Assembly: GCA_902514745.1 (NCBI GenBank)
Contig: CABXRX010000005.1
Location: 1-41,783 of the forward strand
Source of the DNA: an uncultured Pelagibacteraceae bacterium
Lineage (GTDB): Bacteria; Pseudomonadota; Alphaproteobacteria; Pelagibacterales; Pelagibacteraceae
Direction of reading: 5' to 3'
DNA: 41,783 nt
Positions 9,670 to 18,886 of the stretch are shown one piece after another (positions within the stretch are counted from its first letter, which is position 1; each line of letters opens with the position of its first letter). The notes below the pieces were generated by a model that saw only the letters and a program-made list of their open reading frames with translations, had not been told where the DNA came from and did not search any database. Position numbers and translations under genes: made by a program.

Positions 9670-10545
9670 ATGTCTTGTAATGTTGCTTTCATAGGTCTTG
9701 GTGTCATGGGTTATCCAATGGCTGGTTATATATCAAAAGCTGGTCACAATGTAACTGTTTATAATAGAACAGCTGCTAAAGCTGATAAATGGATCACAGA
9801 ATATAAAGGCTCAAAAGCTGATACACCTGCAAAAGCTGCTGAGGGTGCCGACTTTATTTTTACCTGTGTTGGAAATGATAATGATTTAAGAGAAGTTTCT
9901 CTTGGAGAAAACGGATTATTTAATACTGCAAAAGAAGGTTGTGTTTACATTGATAACTCTACAGTATCAGCTGAGATTTCTAGAGAACTATATAAAGCTG
10001 CAAAAGATAAAGGTTTTGATTTTTTAGATGCGCCTATCTCAGGTGGTCAAGCAGGAGCTGAAGGTGGAATACTAACTGTAATGGTTGGTGGTGATGAAGA
10101 TGTGTTTAATAAAGCTCAACCAGTTATTGATTGCTATAGTAGAAAAGTAAAATTAATTGGTGCTACTGGAAGTGGACAATTGACTAAGATGATGAACCAA
10201 ATGTGTATAGCTGGAGCTGTTCAAGGTTTGTCAGAAGCTATTAACTTTGGAATTAATGCTGGATTAGATATGGATAAAGTAATGGAAACTATATCAAAAG
10301 GTGCTGCACAATCTTGGCAAATGGAAAATAGATATCGAACTATGACCGATGATAAGTTCGATTATGGTTTTGCTGTTGATTGGATGAGAAAAGATTTAGC
10401 AATAGTTATTGAAGAGGCTAAAAAAAATGGCTCTCCAGTTCCTATTACTGAATTAATCGATGGTTACTACGCAAAGGTTCAGGAAATGGGTGGAAACCGT
10501 TGGGATAGTTCAAGCTTAATTGCTCTATTAAAAAAGAAAAAATAA
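9670..10545 (+). CDS. NAD(P)-dependent beta-hydroxyacid dehydrogenase (3-hydroxyisobutyrate dehydrogenase-like)
   Basis: AFIGLGVMGYPMAGYI Rossmann motif; DAPISGGQAGAEGGILTVMVGG; GSGQLTKMMNQ catalytic Lys region. Confidence 0.9.
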   Translation: MSCNVAFIGLGVMGYPMAGYISKAGHNVTVYNRTAAKADKWITEYKGSKADTPAKAAEGADFIFTCVGNDNDLREVSLGENGLFNTAKEGCVYIDNSTVSAEISRELYKAAKDKGFDFLDAPISGGQAGAEGGILTVMVGGDEDVFNKAQPVIDCYSRKVKLIGATGSGQLTKMMNQMCIAGAVQGLSEAINFGINAGLDMDKVMETISKGAAQSWQMENRYRTMTDDKFDYGFAVDWMRKDLAIVIEEAKKNGSPVPITELIDGYYAKVQEMGGNRWDSSSLIALLKKKK

Positions 10546-10550
10546 TATTA

Positions 10551-11156
10551 GTGACTGATACCGTTCCTTATTACGAGGACTTTACTGAGATCAAAAAGAA
10601 AATTTGGTCAATGTTAACTAATGCGGTCAAAGATAGAAGTTCACCATTTAGAATACCAGTTTTTATTTGTGGAAATCAGTCTGAATTTGATGGTCGGATA
10701 GTTGTTCTTAGAAAAGCAGATGAAATAAATAATTTTGTTCAATATCACAGTGATATTAGATCAGATAAAATTGCAAAGTTAAAAGCCAACAAAAATGCAG
10801 CAATGTTATTCTATGACAAGGAAGAAAAAATACAGGTTAGACTTCAAGTAGAATGTACTGTTAATCACGAAAACGAAGTTACAAAAGAATCTTGGTCTAA
10901 AACACAACACATATCTAGAAAATGCTACTTGGTAGATAATGGACCTGGAACAGAGTCTGATATTCCAACTTCAGGATTAAAACCTGAGCTTGATAACTTT
11001 GATTACACAAAAGAACAAAGCGAAGAAGGTTATAAAAACTTTACTGTTATTCAGTGCAAAATAAAATCTATGGAGTGGCTTTATTTAGCAGCCAAAGGTC
11101 ATCGTAGAGCAAGATTTGATTTAGTGGACAATAAAAATTATTGGTTAGTTCCGTAG
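10551..11156 (+). CDS. Pyridoxamine 5'-phosphate oxidase-like FMN-binding protein
   Basis: 201 aa, GTG start; RIVVLRKAD, FVQYHSDIRSDKIAKLKANKNAAMLFYD, RARFD. Confidence 0.8.
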   Translation: MTDTVPYYEDFTEIKKKIWSMLTNAVKDRSSPFRIPVFICGNQSEFDGRIVVLRKADEINNFVQYHSDIRSDKIAKLKANKNAAMLFYDKEEKIQVRLQVECTVNHENEVTKESWSKTQHISRKCYLVDNGPGTESDIPTSGLKPELDNFDYTKEQSEEGYKNFTVIQCKIKSMEWLYLAAKGHRRARFDLVDNKNYWLVP

Positions 11157-11360
11157 ATGATTACCGGATACATATTTACATCATTTTTAATAATTTTAGG
11201 ATTAGTTGTAATGAAATTTGGTAGTATTCATGTTAAAAAATTTAAAGAAGGAAAAACAAAAATTAAATCAAAGTTAAGTGGGCAAATTTCTTTTTTAATT
11301 TTATTCGTAATAATAATTGGATTAATAATTTATTCAGTCAATGGTCTACTATTTAAGTAA
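11157..11360 (+). CDS. Small membrane protein of unknown function
   Basis: 67 aa, two hydrophobic segments, starts directly after the preceding stop codon. Confidence 0.6.
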   Translation: MITGYIFTSFLIILGLVVMKFGSIHVKKFKEGKTKIKSKLSGQISFLILFVIIIGLIIYSVNGLLFK

Positions 11361-11373
11361 ATAAAATTATAAG

Positions 11374-12552
11374 TTAATTTCCCACATTGTAAGTACACCA
11401 CGTCCTCTTTTTTTTAATTTTTTGAAGCTTTTTATGAGAATACCTTTTTCTCCAATCATAATTTTCTTTTGGAGCTTTACCACGTCCAACCTCAGCTGCC
11501 ATTGCACATTTTAATTCCACTGGATTAAAAGGATTATCAGATGTTGGATCTAGAAAAACAGAATCTTTAAAATCTGGACAAGTATCGTCACCATGGTCAT
11601 ATAAAACCCCGAGTTTATATGAATCATCACCAACTGGTCCACCAATTACTGTTGAGCTTGATGTATGTCCATTAGAATTGCCTTTTGTGCATGGCCACGC
11701 AAAACCATTTACATGCAATATTTCATGCAATGTCATCATCATTCTTTTATTTGCGTTTGAAATGTATTTGCTTTGTAAAAAAATATATCCATGGTGAACA
11801 CTTCCATGTCCTCCTTCACTGTGGTTAACATCTGCCCAAGCAAAATATAATTTATTAGGATCGTTAAATCCTTTTTGTGTTAAATAAGCGTCAGGATAGT
11901 TCATCCCATAAGGACCCTTATATTGCTTATTAAATCTAACAAATGAAATATCTAATTTACCATCTTCTCTCATATCATATCTAAATTTTTGTTTACCTTT
12001 TGTCATTTTTAAAACTTTTTCATTTGCTTCTAATAACTCTTTTTCCATTTGACCATTAATATCCCACTCATTATCTTTACTATCTTTGTTTAATATATAT
12101 ATAAAATGAACTTGTGGTTCGTTTGTAGTATCAGGCTGATCTTCAAAATATCTTCCTGACTTTCTATCATTCTCATCAATTTCTAAATTCATCTTGGTAC
12201 TTGCAATTGGTCCATCAATATTTGTCCAAACAATTTTGTCATTAATTGCAAATAAAAAACAATCATTTTGTGTATATTTTTTTGCTTTCTTCATACACTT
12301 TGCGTAAGCTTTTTCATGAGCTTCATCATTAACTTCTTTTACAATTATAAATCCTGGAGCCCATCCTCCACCACTTGTAGATCCATAATAAATTAAATTT
12401 TGTTTCTTTTTTTCAGATTTCTTAAGTTGTTTTTTGTAATATTTCTCAAAATCATCCCAGTAATTAATACCACCTGATCCTGGAACTTTAATTTCTGCAA
12501 AAAGATTTGTTGATAAAAATAAAGAAAATAAAATTATTATTAATTGTTTCAT
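11374..12552 (-). CDS. Exported protein with HEXXH motif, putative zinc metallopeptidase
   Basis: Signal-like N-terminus MKQLIIILFSLFLSTNLFAEI; MMMTLHEILHVNGFAWPC contains HEILH (HExxH). Confidence 0.7.
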   Translation of the reverse strand: MKQLIIILFSLFLSTNLFAEIKVPGSGGINYWDDFEKYYKKQLKKSEKKKQNLIYYGSTSGGGWAPGFIIVKEVNDEAHEKAYAKCMKKAKKYTQNDCFLFAINDKIVWTNIDGPIASTKMNLEIDENDRKSGRYFEDQPDTTNEPQVHFIYILNKDSKDNEWDINGQMEKELLEANEKVLKMTKGKQKFRYDMREDGKLDISFVRFNKQYKGPYGMNYPDAYLTQKGFNDPNKLYFAWADVNHSEGGHGSVHHGYIFLQSKYISNANKRMMMTLHEILHVNGFAWPCTKGNSNGHTSSSTVIGGPVGDDSYKLGVLYDHGDDTCPDFKDSVFLDPTSDNPFNPVELKCAMAAEVGRGKAPKENYDWRKRYSHKKLQKIKKKRTWCTYNVGN

Positions 12553-12851
12553 ATTCCTTTAATAATTATATTTGTACCTTCAGAATTATCGAGTCTTATT
12601 TTTTTTATTGGTTTGTACTCTTCAGAATTGTACCATTTTAGAGCTTTTTCATAACTTGGAAATTTAAGTATAATAATTCTAGGAAAACTAGTTTCACCAT
12701 CAAATATTTGATAATCTCCGTTTCTTACCAAAAATTCTCCTTCAAATTTTTTTACTAGTGGAGTTACTTTTTCCACATACTCTTTGTAATTATCAGGATT
12801 TGTAACTTTTAATTGTGCTATCACATAACCAGCTGGCATATTTATCTCCAA
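12549..12851 (-). CDS. DUF1330 family protein
   Basis: AGYVIAQLKVTNPDNYKEYVEKVTPLVKKFEGEFLVRNGDYQIFDGE...FPSYEKALKWYNSEEYKPIKKIR is typical of DUF1330. Confidence 0.88.
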   Translation of the reverse strand: MEINMPAGYVIAQLKVTNPDNYKEYVEKVTPLVKKFEGEFLVRNGDYQIFDGETSFPRIIILKFPSYEKALKWYNSEEYKPIKKIRLDNSEGTNIIIKGI

Positions 12852-12871
12852 TATTATTTATTAATTTATCA

Positions 12872-13798
12872 TTACGTTGCATCGTTCCAGAGCCAAGCAG
12901 CACCTCTAACTCCACTCGAGTCTCCATGAAAATTTTTTAATACTTTAGTTATTACTTTGTTTGAAAAAGTATACTTGGGTATTAAAGGAGGAATATTTTT
13001 ATACAATCTATCTATATTTGACATCCCTCCTCCAAGAATAATAGCCTCTGGATCAAAAATACCTATCATCACTGCCATTAATCTTGCCATTCTATCTTCG
13101 TATAAATTTAATTCTAAATTAGCCCTAGGATCTCCATCTAAATCAAGTTGTACAATTTCTTCTGAGGAAAAATTTGTATTATTTTTTTGATTAAATACAT
13201 CCTTAAATCCAATTCCTGACATAAATTGTTCTGAACATAAAGGTCTTCCGCAATTCATTGATGGACAATTTATCTTTGTTTCAAGTTCTTCTTTACTTGG
13301 GTAAGGAAGAGGCTGATGTCCCCAGTCGCCTGCAACTTGATTAGCACCTTCAATAATTTCTTTTTTATATGAAAGCGCTCCACCAAAACCTGTTCCAATT
13401 ATTATTCCAAAAATAGATTGATAATCTTTTCCAGCTCCATCAACAGCTTCTGATAGAGTAAAACAATTAGCATCATTCATTAATTTTACGTTTCTATTAA
13501 GTGCTATTTCTAAATCTTTTTTAAATGGTTTGTCATTTAACCATAAAGAATTAGCATTGGTAATCAGTCCTGTTTCATGTGATGAGAACCCTGGTATTCC
13601 TATGCCAACAGTACATTTCTGATTGCCTATTTTATCAAATTCTTCTACTAATTTTTTTACCGTTTTTATTCCAGACAAATAATTTTTTTCATATGAGTAT
13701 CTTTTTCTTTCTATTTGAAGTCCATTGCCATCTAAAAGGATTCCCTCAATTTTAGTACCTCCATAATCGATACCAATTTTGAATTTTTTATTCATCAA
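12872..13798 (-). CDS. ROK family sugar kinase
   Basis: KIGIDYGGTKIEGILLDGNG phosphate loop; IIGTGFGGAL; GDWGHQPLP; Cys cluster CPSMNCGRPLCSEQFMSGIG. Confidence 0.9.
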   Translation of the reverse strand: MMNKKFKIGIDYGGTKIEGILLDGNGLQIERKRYSYEKNYLSGIKTVKKLVEEFDKIGNQKCTVGIGIPGFSSHETGLITNANSLWLNDKPFKKDLEIALNRNVKLMNDANCFTLSEAVDGAGKDYQSIFGIIIGTGFGGALSYKKEIIEGANQVAGDWGHQPLPYPSKEELETKINCPSMNCGRPLCSEQFMSGIGFKDVFNQKNNTNFSSEEIVQLDLDGDPRANLELNLYEDRMARLMAVMIGIFDPEAIILGGGMSNIDRLYKNIPPLIPKYTFSNKVITKVLKNFHGDSSGVRGAAWLWNDAT

Positions 13799-14311
13799 TT
13801 AAAATACTGACTTAGAATATTTTTTCCAATTATCTTGATAACGTTTAGTATTATTTAAAATTGCTTTTTTTTCATCTTCAGTTACTTCTCTTATAACTTT
13901 TCCAGGAGAGCCCATCACGAGTGAGTTATCAGGTATTTCTTTATTTTCAGTTATCAAAGCTTTAGCTCCAATAATACAATTTTTACCTATTTTGGCTTTG
14001 TTGAGTATTACCGCTCCAATACCAATCAAACTATTATCTCCAATTGTACAACCATGAAGCATAACAAGATGACCAACGGTTACATCTTTTCCAACTTTTA
14101 AAGGACAACCTGGATCGGTATGCAAAACACTTCCATCTTGTATGTTTGACCCCTCACCTATATGAATATTTTCGATATCTCCTCGTAACACTGCATTAAA
14201 CCAAATACTTGAGTTTTTTTCCAAAGTAACGTCCCCTATAATTGTTGCATTAGGTGCTACCCAATTTTCGCCAGAGTTTTGAGGTTTTTTATCTTTTAAA
14301 TCGTAAAACAT
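13799..14311 (-). CDS. Gamma carbonic anhydrase-like hexapeptide-repeat protein
   Basis: WVAPNATIIGDVTLEKNSSIWFNAVLRGDIENIHIGEGSNIQDGSVLHTD...VTVGHLVMLHGCTIGDNSLIGIGA. Confidence 0.92.
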   Translation of the reverse strand: MFYDLKDKKPQNSGENWVAPNATIIGDVTLEKNSSIWFNAVLRGDIENIHIGEGSNIQDGSVLHTDPGCPLKVGKDVTVGHLVMLHGCTIGDNSLIGIGAVILNKAKIGKNCIIGAKALITENKEIPDNSLVMGSPGKVIREVTEDEKKAILNNTKRYQDNWKKYSKSVF

Positions 14312-14331
14312 AATTTATATATTCTTATAGT

Positions 14332-14886
14332 ATGCCTATTCAAACTCCAATATGTGATTTTGGTAAAAAAGCTTTACCTTTTGAATTAAAATCAACTGAT
14401 AATAAAATTATTTCATTAAATGATGTTAAAGGAGAAAATGGTACTTTGATAATGTTTATATGTAATCATTGTCCTTACGTGAAAGCTGTTACAAAAGAAA
14501 TAGTTGAAGATTGTAACCAATTAAAAAAAATTGGAGTTAGTTCAGTTGCAATATGTTCAAATGATTTTGTAAATTACCCAGAAGACTCATTTGATAATAT
14601 GATTAAATTTTCAAATGATAACCAATTCAGTTTTCCTTATTTACACGATGATACACAAGAAATTGCTAAATCCTATGACGCTGTATGCACTCCAGATTTT
14701 TTTGGCTACAATAAAAATCTAGAACTGCAATACAGAGGTAGATTAAGAGAGCTTAAAAATTTTGTTCCAATAAAAGAGGGTGAAAGTGACTTGTTAAAAT
14801 CTATGAGACAAATTGCTGAAACTGGTAATGGACCACAAGATCAAATTCCTAGTGCTGGCTGTGGTATAAAATGGAAATATGATTAA
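14332..14886 (+). CDS. Thioredoxin-fold (AhpC/TSA-like) protein
   Basis: LIMFICNHCPYVKAVTKEI (CNHC redox motif). Confidence 0.85.
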   Translation: MPIQTPICDFGKKALPFELKSTDNKIISLNDVKGENGTLIMFICNHCPYVKAVTKEIVEDCNQLKKIGVSSVAICSNDFVNYPEDSFDNMIKFSNDNQFSFPYLHDDTQEIAKSYDAVCTPDFFGYNKNLELQYRGRLRELKNFVPIKEGESDLLKSMRQIAETGNGPQDQIPSAGCGIKWKYD

Positions 14887-15968
14887 TGTATTTAATCGTT
14901 ACTAAATCTTTCCCACCAGAACTTGGCGGAATGCAAAGCTTAATGTGGGGGCTTGCAAGAGAACTTTCAAAAAGCTTTATGATTAAAGTTTTTGCTGATT
15001 ATATTGAAAACCACAAATCTTTTGATGAAAAAGCTTCGTTTTCTATTGAAAGAGTCGGTGGACCTAAATTACTAAGAAAATATAGAAAGGCTTATCTTAT
15101 CGATGAATTTATCAAAAATGGCAAAATACACGGAATTATTTCAGATCATTGGAAAAGTCTGGAACATTTGAAAACTAATAAAAAAAAATATTGTTTAATT
15201 CATGGTAAAGAAATTAATCACGCTAAAGGATCAGGTATTAATAATCGTTTATTAAAAGTTTTAAATAATGTTAAAAGAGTAATTGCCAATTCAAATTATA
15301 CAAAAAATTTAGCAATAGAGCTTGGAGTAAATCAAGATAAGATTATTGTCATCAATCCAGGAATTGATCCAATAAAAGATCTTAATAAAAAATCGTTAGA
15401 TAAAGTTGAAAGTTTACTTGCTGTTAAAACACCAAGATTAATTACAGTTTCAAGATTTGATAAGAGAAAAAATCACGAAAAGATAATAATGGCATTAAGA
15501 AACCTCAAACAGATTTACCCGGATATTGTTTACATTTGTATTGGTTATGGTGAAGAAGAGGAAAATATTAAAAACTTAGTTAAAGAATTAGATTTAGAAG
15601 GTCAGGTAATGTTCTTTAAAGACATTAGTGATGATTTAAAAAATTCTTTAATTGCAAAATCTAATATTTTTGTGATGCCATCTGTTATTCATAAATCTTC
15701 AGTTGAAGGTTTTGGGATAGCTTATACAGAAGCTGCTCAATATGGTATTCCATCTATTGGTGGTAAAGATGGTGGTGCGTCAGATGCAATTGTTCATGAA
15801 AAAACAGGTTTAATTTGTGATGGGAATAATTTGGATGAAATTTATTCATCAATTAATTCAATGTTAGAAAATAAAAAATATTTAGAATTTGGAAAAAATG
15901 CAAAAGATTATGTTACTAAGTTCTATTGGCCCAATATTGTTGAAAAGTATAAAGAAATTCTAAACTAA
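14886..15968 (+). CDS. Glycosyltransferase family 4
   Basis: TKSFPPELGGMQSLMWGLAREL; VSRFDKRKNHEKII; VEGFGIAYTEAAQYGIPSIGGKDGGASDAI. Confidence 0.92.
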   Translation: MYLIVTKSFPPELGGMQSLMWGLARELSKSFMIKVFADYIENHKSFDEKASFSIERVGGPKLLRKYRKAYLIDEFIKNGKIHGIISDHWKSLEHLKTNKKKYCLIHGKEINHAKGSGINNRLLKVLNNVKRVIANSNYTKNLAIELGVNQDKIIVINPGIDPIKDLNKKSLDKVESLLAVKTPRLITVSRFDKRKNHEKIIMALRNLKQIYPDIVYICIGYGEEEENIKNLVKELDLEGQVMFFKDISDDLKNSLIAKSNIFVMPSVIHKSSVEGFGIAYTEAAQYGIPSIGGKDGGASDAIVHEKTGLICDGNNLDEIYSSINSMLENKKYLEFGKNAKDYVTKFYWPNIVEKYKEILN

Positions 15969-16007
15969 GATTGTTTATACTCCAATTATATTTATAGTAA
16001 TTTATTA

Positions 16008-16895
16008 ATGTCTAATAACAAATTAGCTATTTTTTTAATAATCATCTCTGTTTTTTTTGGGACTGTAATGCTTTCTTTTTTAAAGATAGCTCAAGAAGAT
16101 GTTAATGTTTATGTGGCAGGATTTTTTAGATTTTTTTTAGGATTAGTAATTATCTTACCATACATAATTCAAAAAAAAGATATTGTGCTTAAAACAATTC
16201 ATCTTAAACAACATTTTTTAAGAGCTATACTAGGTTTGCCTGCTATGCTTTTATACTTTTCTGCATTGGTATTACTTCCTATTGAAAAACTCACAGCTAT
16301 CTCTTTTATTGTACCTTTGATTGTAACAATACTTGCGGTATTTTTTTTAGGAGAAAAAATTTACATTTATAGAACCTTGGCTTTAATACTTGGTTTTAGT
16401 GGTATGTTAGTAATTATTCGACCTGGTTACGTAGATATATCTATCGGAGTTTATATGGTTTTATTTTCAGCATTACTTTGGTCAATTAATATAATTATAA
16501 CTAAAAAAATTTCTAAAGATGACAGTGCTATTACTATTCTAGCTTATCAATCTATTTTTATGAGCCTACTTAGCTTCTTTGTTGTTTTGTTTTTTTGGGA
16601 AATGCCTAGCTTAAAAACATTCATTTATCTTGTTTTAGCAGCTATGTGTGGGACAGTTTTACATTTAACACTAAACCATGCTTTCAAACTAGTCGATGTA
16701 AGTATGACTCAACCCTACTCTTTTTTAAATTTAGTTTTTGCTTCTATTATTGGTTATTTTGTATTTGATGAAATTCCAGATCTATATACTTGGATAGGTG
16801 CTCTGATAATATTTACTGGTGTACTGATTATTTCTTATAGAGAGATGAAATTAGACAAAGAAATAATTAGAAAAAGAGTAGACATAAAGTCTTAA
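16008..16895 (+). CDS. EamA/DMT family transporter
   Basis: 295 aa, about 10 TM segments with two EamA-like halves (RPGYVDISIGVYMVLFSALLWSINIIITKKIS). Confidence 0.9.
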   Translation: MSNNKLAIFLIIISVFFGTVMLSFLKIAQEDVNVYVAGFFRFFLGLVIILPYIIQKKDIVLKTIHLKQHFLRAILGLPAMLLYFSALVLLPIEKLTAISFIVPLIVTILAVFFLGEKIYIYRTLALILGFSGMLVIIRPGYVDISIGVYMVLFSALLWSINIIITKKISKDDSAITILAYQSIFMSLLSFFVVLFFWEMPSLKTFIYLVLAAMCGTVLHLTLNHAFKLVDVSMTQPYSFLNLVFASIIGYFVFDEIPDLYTWIGALIIFTGVLIISYREMKLDKEIIRKRVDIKS

Positions 16896-18391
16896 TTTTT
16901 TTTAGAAAACGTTTTGTAAATTTGCCAACCAACAATTAAAATTGTAGTTGCCAGAATACAAGCTGTGAGAGTTCTGTCCCACAAAAAAGTCCAAGAACCA
17001 TCGCTTAATAATAATGATCTTCTTAAATTTTCTTCCATTAATCCACCTAGTACAAAAGCTAAAATAAGTGGTGGCATTGGAAAATCATACAAACGCATAA
17101 AAGTTGCAATTACAGCAATTCCAATCATTAAATAGATATCGAAATTATTAAATGACATTACATAAATTCCAGTAATTGAAAAAAATAAAATTAAGGGAAT
17201 TAAATAATTTTTAGGAACTGCTAAAATTCTGGCTATATAAGGAATTAAAGGTAAGTTAAGAATAAGTAAAATTACCATTCCTATATACATTGACATAATA
17301 ACTGACCAAAATATTTCAGGATTTGTCATATAAAGTCTTGGCCCTGGTTGAATACCAAAACCTAAAAGTGCTCCTAACATCACGGCAGTAGTTCCGCTTC
17401 CAGGAATACCTAAAGTTAACAATGGAACAAAAGCACCTGAACATGCTGCATTATTAGCTGTTTCAGGCGCAGCTAATCCATGTACACTACCCTTACCGAA
17501 CTTCTCTTTTTCTTCATCTTTAACTAAATTTCTTTCCATACCATAAGCTAAAAAGGAGGCAATAGTAGCTCCAGCTCCAGGTAAAACTCCAATTATAAAA
17601 CCAATTATTGAAGTTCGAGGAATAGTTTTTAACATTTTAGCTCTTTCCTCTTTATTAATTCTAATTGAACCAAGTTCAGTTAGCGAAACTTGTTTGGCAG
17701 CAGCTGTTGGATCGTTTCTTTTTAAAATGATAGTCAACGCCTCACTCATTGCAAAAGTTGCCATTACAACAAGAACAAAACTTATTCCATCTGTCAAATT
17801 CATGTTATTAAAAGTAAATCTTGTAATATCAGATAAACTATCTTGACCAACTGAAGCTAGCATCAAACCAAGCACCACCATCATCATTGCTTTAATAAAT
17901 TGGCCTTTAGATGAAAAAGCGGCAATTGCCGTTAAACCTAAAATCATCAATGCAAAATAATCAGGAGATCTAAATGATAAACTTACTTTTGATAAACTCG
18001 GAGCCATAAATAATAAATAAATAGCAGCAAGTGTTCCTCCTGCAAAAGAACTCCAAGCAGCAATTGCTAAAGCTTTTCCTGCTTTGCCTTGCTGAGCCAT
18101 TGGATAACCATCAAATGAAGTTGCAACAGTTCCAGGAACTCCTGGAGCATTTAATAATATTGAAGAAGTAGAACCTCCAAAGACAGCACCATAATAAACT
18201 CCAGCCATTAAAATTAGTCCAGTGGCTGGATCAAAACCATAAGTAATAGGTATCATCAAAGCAATAGCTGTCATTGGTCCAAGACCAGGAAGCATTCCAA
18301 TAATTGTTCCAAAGAAACACCCAATCATAACCATGAATATATTTTGGAAAGTAAGGGCTGTAGTTAAACCAATTAAAATTCCTTCTATCAT
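16892..18391 (-). CDS. tctA: Tripartite tricarboxylate transporter large permease (TctA)
   Basis: GIMLPGLGPMTAIALMIPITYGFDPATGLILMAGVYYGAVFGGSTSSILLNAPG-type TctA signature. Confidence 0.95.
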   Translation of the reverse strand: MIEGILIGLTTALTFQNIFMVMIGCFFGTIIGMLPGLGPMTAIALMIPITYGFDPATGLILMAGVYYGAVFGGSTSSILLNAPGVPGTVATSFDGYPMAQQGKAGKALAIAAWSSFAGGTLAAIYLLFMAPSLSKVSLSFRSPDYFALMILGLTAIAAFSSKGQFIKAMMMVVLGLMLASVGQDSLSDITRFTFNNMNLTDGISFVLVVMATFAMSEALTIILKRNDPTAAAKQVSLTELGSIRINKEERAKMLKTIPRTSIIGFIIGVLPGAGATIASFLAYGMERNLVKDEEKEKFGKGSVHGLAAPETANNAACSGAFVPLLTLGIPGSGTTAVMLGALLGFGIQPGPRLYMTNPEIFWSVIMSMYIGMVILLILNLPLIPYIARILAVPKNYLIPLILFFSITGIYVMSFNNFDIYLMIGIAVIATFMRLYDFPMPPLILAFVLGGLMEENLRRSLLLSDGSWTFLWDRTLTACILATTILIVGWQIYKTFSKKN

Positions 18392-18858
18392 CCCATTACA
18401 CCTAACATTTTAAGAAATGGATCTCTTAAATAGATATCAAGAACCCCATGTAATAAGTACATAAAAGCTGCAACAAATGGAAAAGAAAGCATGAACATTA
18501 AAAGCCATCTTCTCTCTCCTAAAAAATAATATGACGCTATTAAAAATATTGAAGTAGTTAAAAAATATCCAACTTTTAAAATCGTAGCTCCATAAATAAT
18601 TGCAATTAAAACTAAAATTGCTGTTTTTTTATATTCTAAAGTTTTATGTTCAACTTTAATTGTATTTGGATCTGGTAAAATAAGTTTTAATCCTGAAAAA
18701 AATAAACCTGCATAGCCTAAATAAATTGGAAATGTTCTAGCATTAAATGGGGCATTTTCATCAAATGCAAAAACTTGGATCTGATATGCTGTGTATAAAT
18801 AGAATGCTGAAAATATAAAAAAGAGCAGTGATATAATTTTTGTAGTATTTATATTCAC
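18388..18858 (-). CDS. tctB: Tripartite tricarboxylate transporter small permease (TctB)
   Basis: 156 aa, about four TM segments, between tctC and tctA; GTG start. Confidence 0.85.
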   Translation of the reverse strand: MNINTTKIISLLFFIFSAFYLYTAYQIQVFAFDENAPFNARTFPIYLGYAGLFFSGLKLILPDPNTIKVEHKTLEYKKTAILVLIAIIYGATILKVGYFLTTSIFLIASYYFLGERRWLLMFMLSFPFVAAFMYLLHGVLDIYLRDPFLKMLGVMG

Positions 18859-18864
18859 TGCTCT
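18817..18864 (-). terminator. Intrinsic terminator-like hairpin overlapping the tctB start
   Basis: Minus-strand 10-bp perfect stem AGAGCAGTGA/TCACTGCTCT (plus arms 18822-18831 and 18855-18864), extendable with a 1-nt bulge, followed by a T run. Confidence 0.55.
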
Positions 18865-18886
18865 AATTTTTAAATAATCCTAAAGA

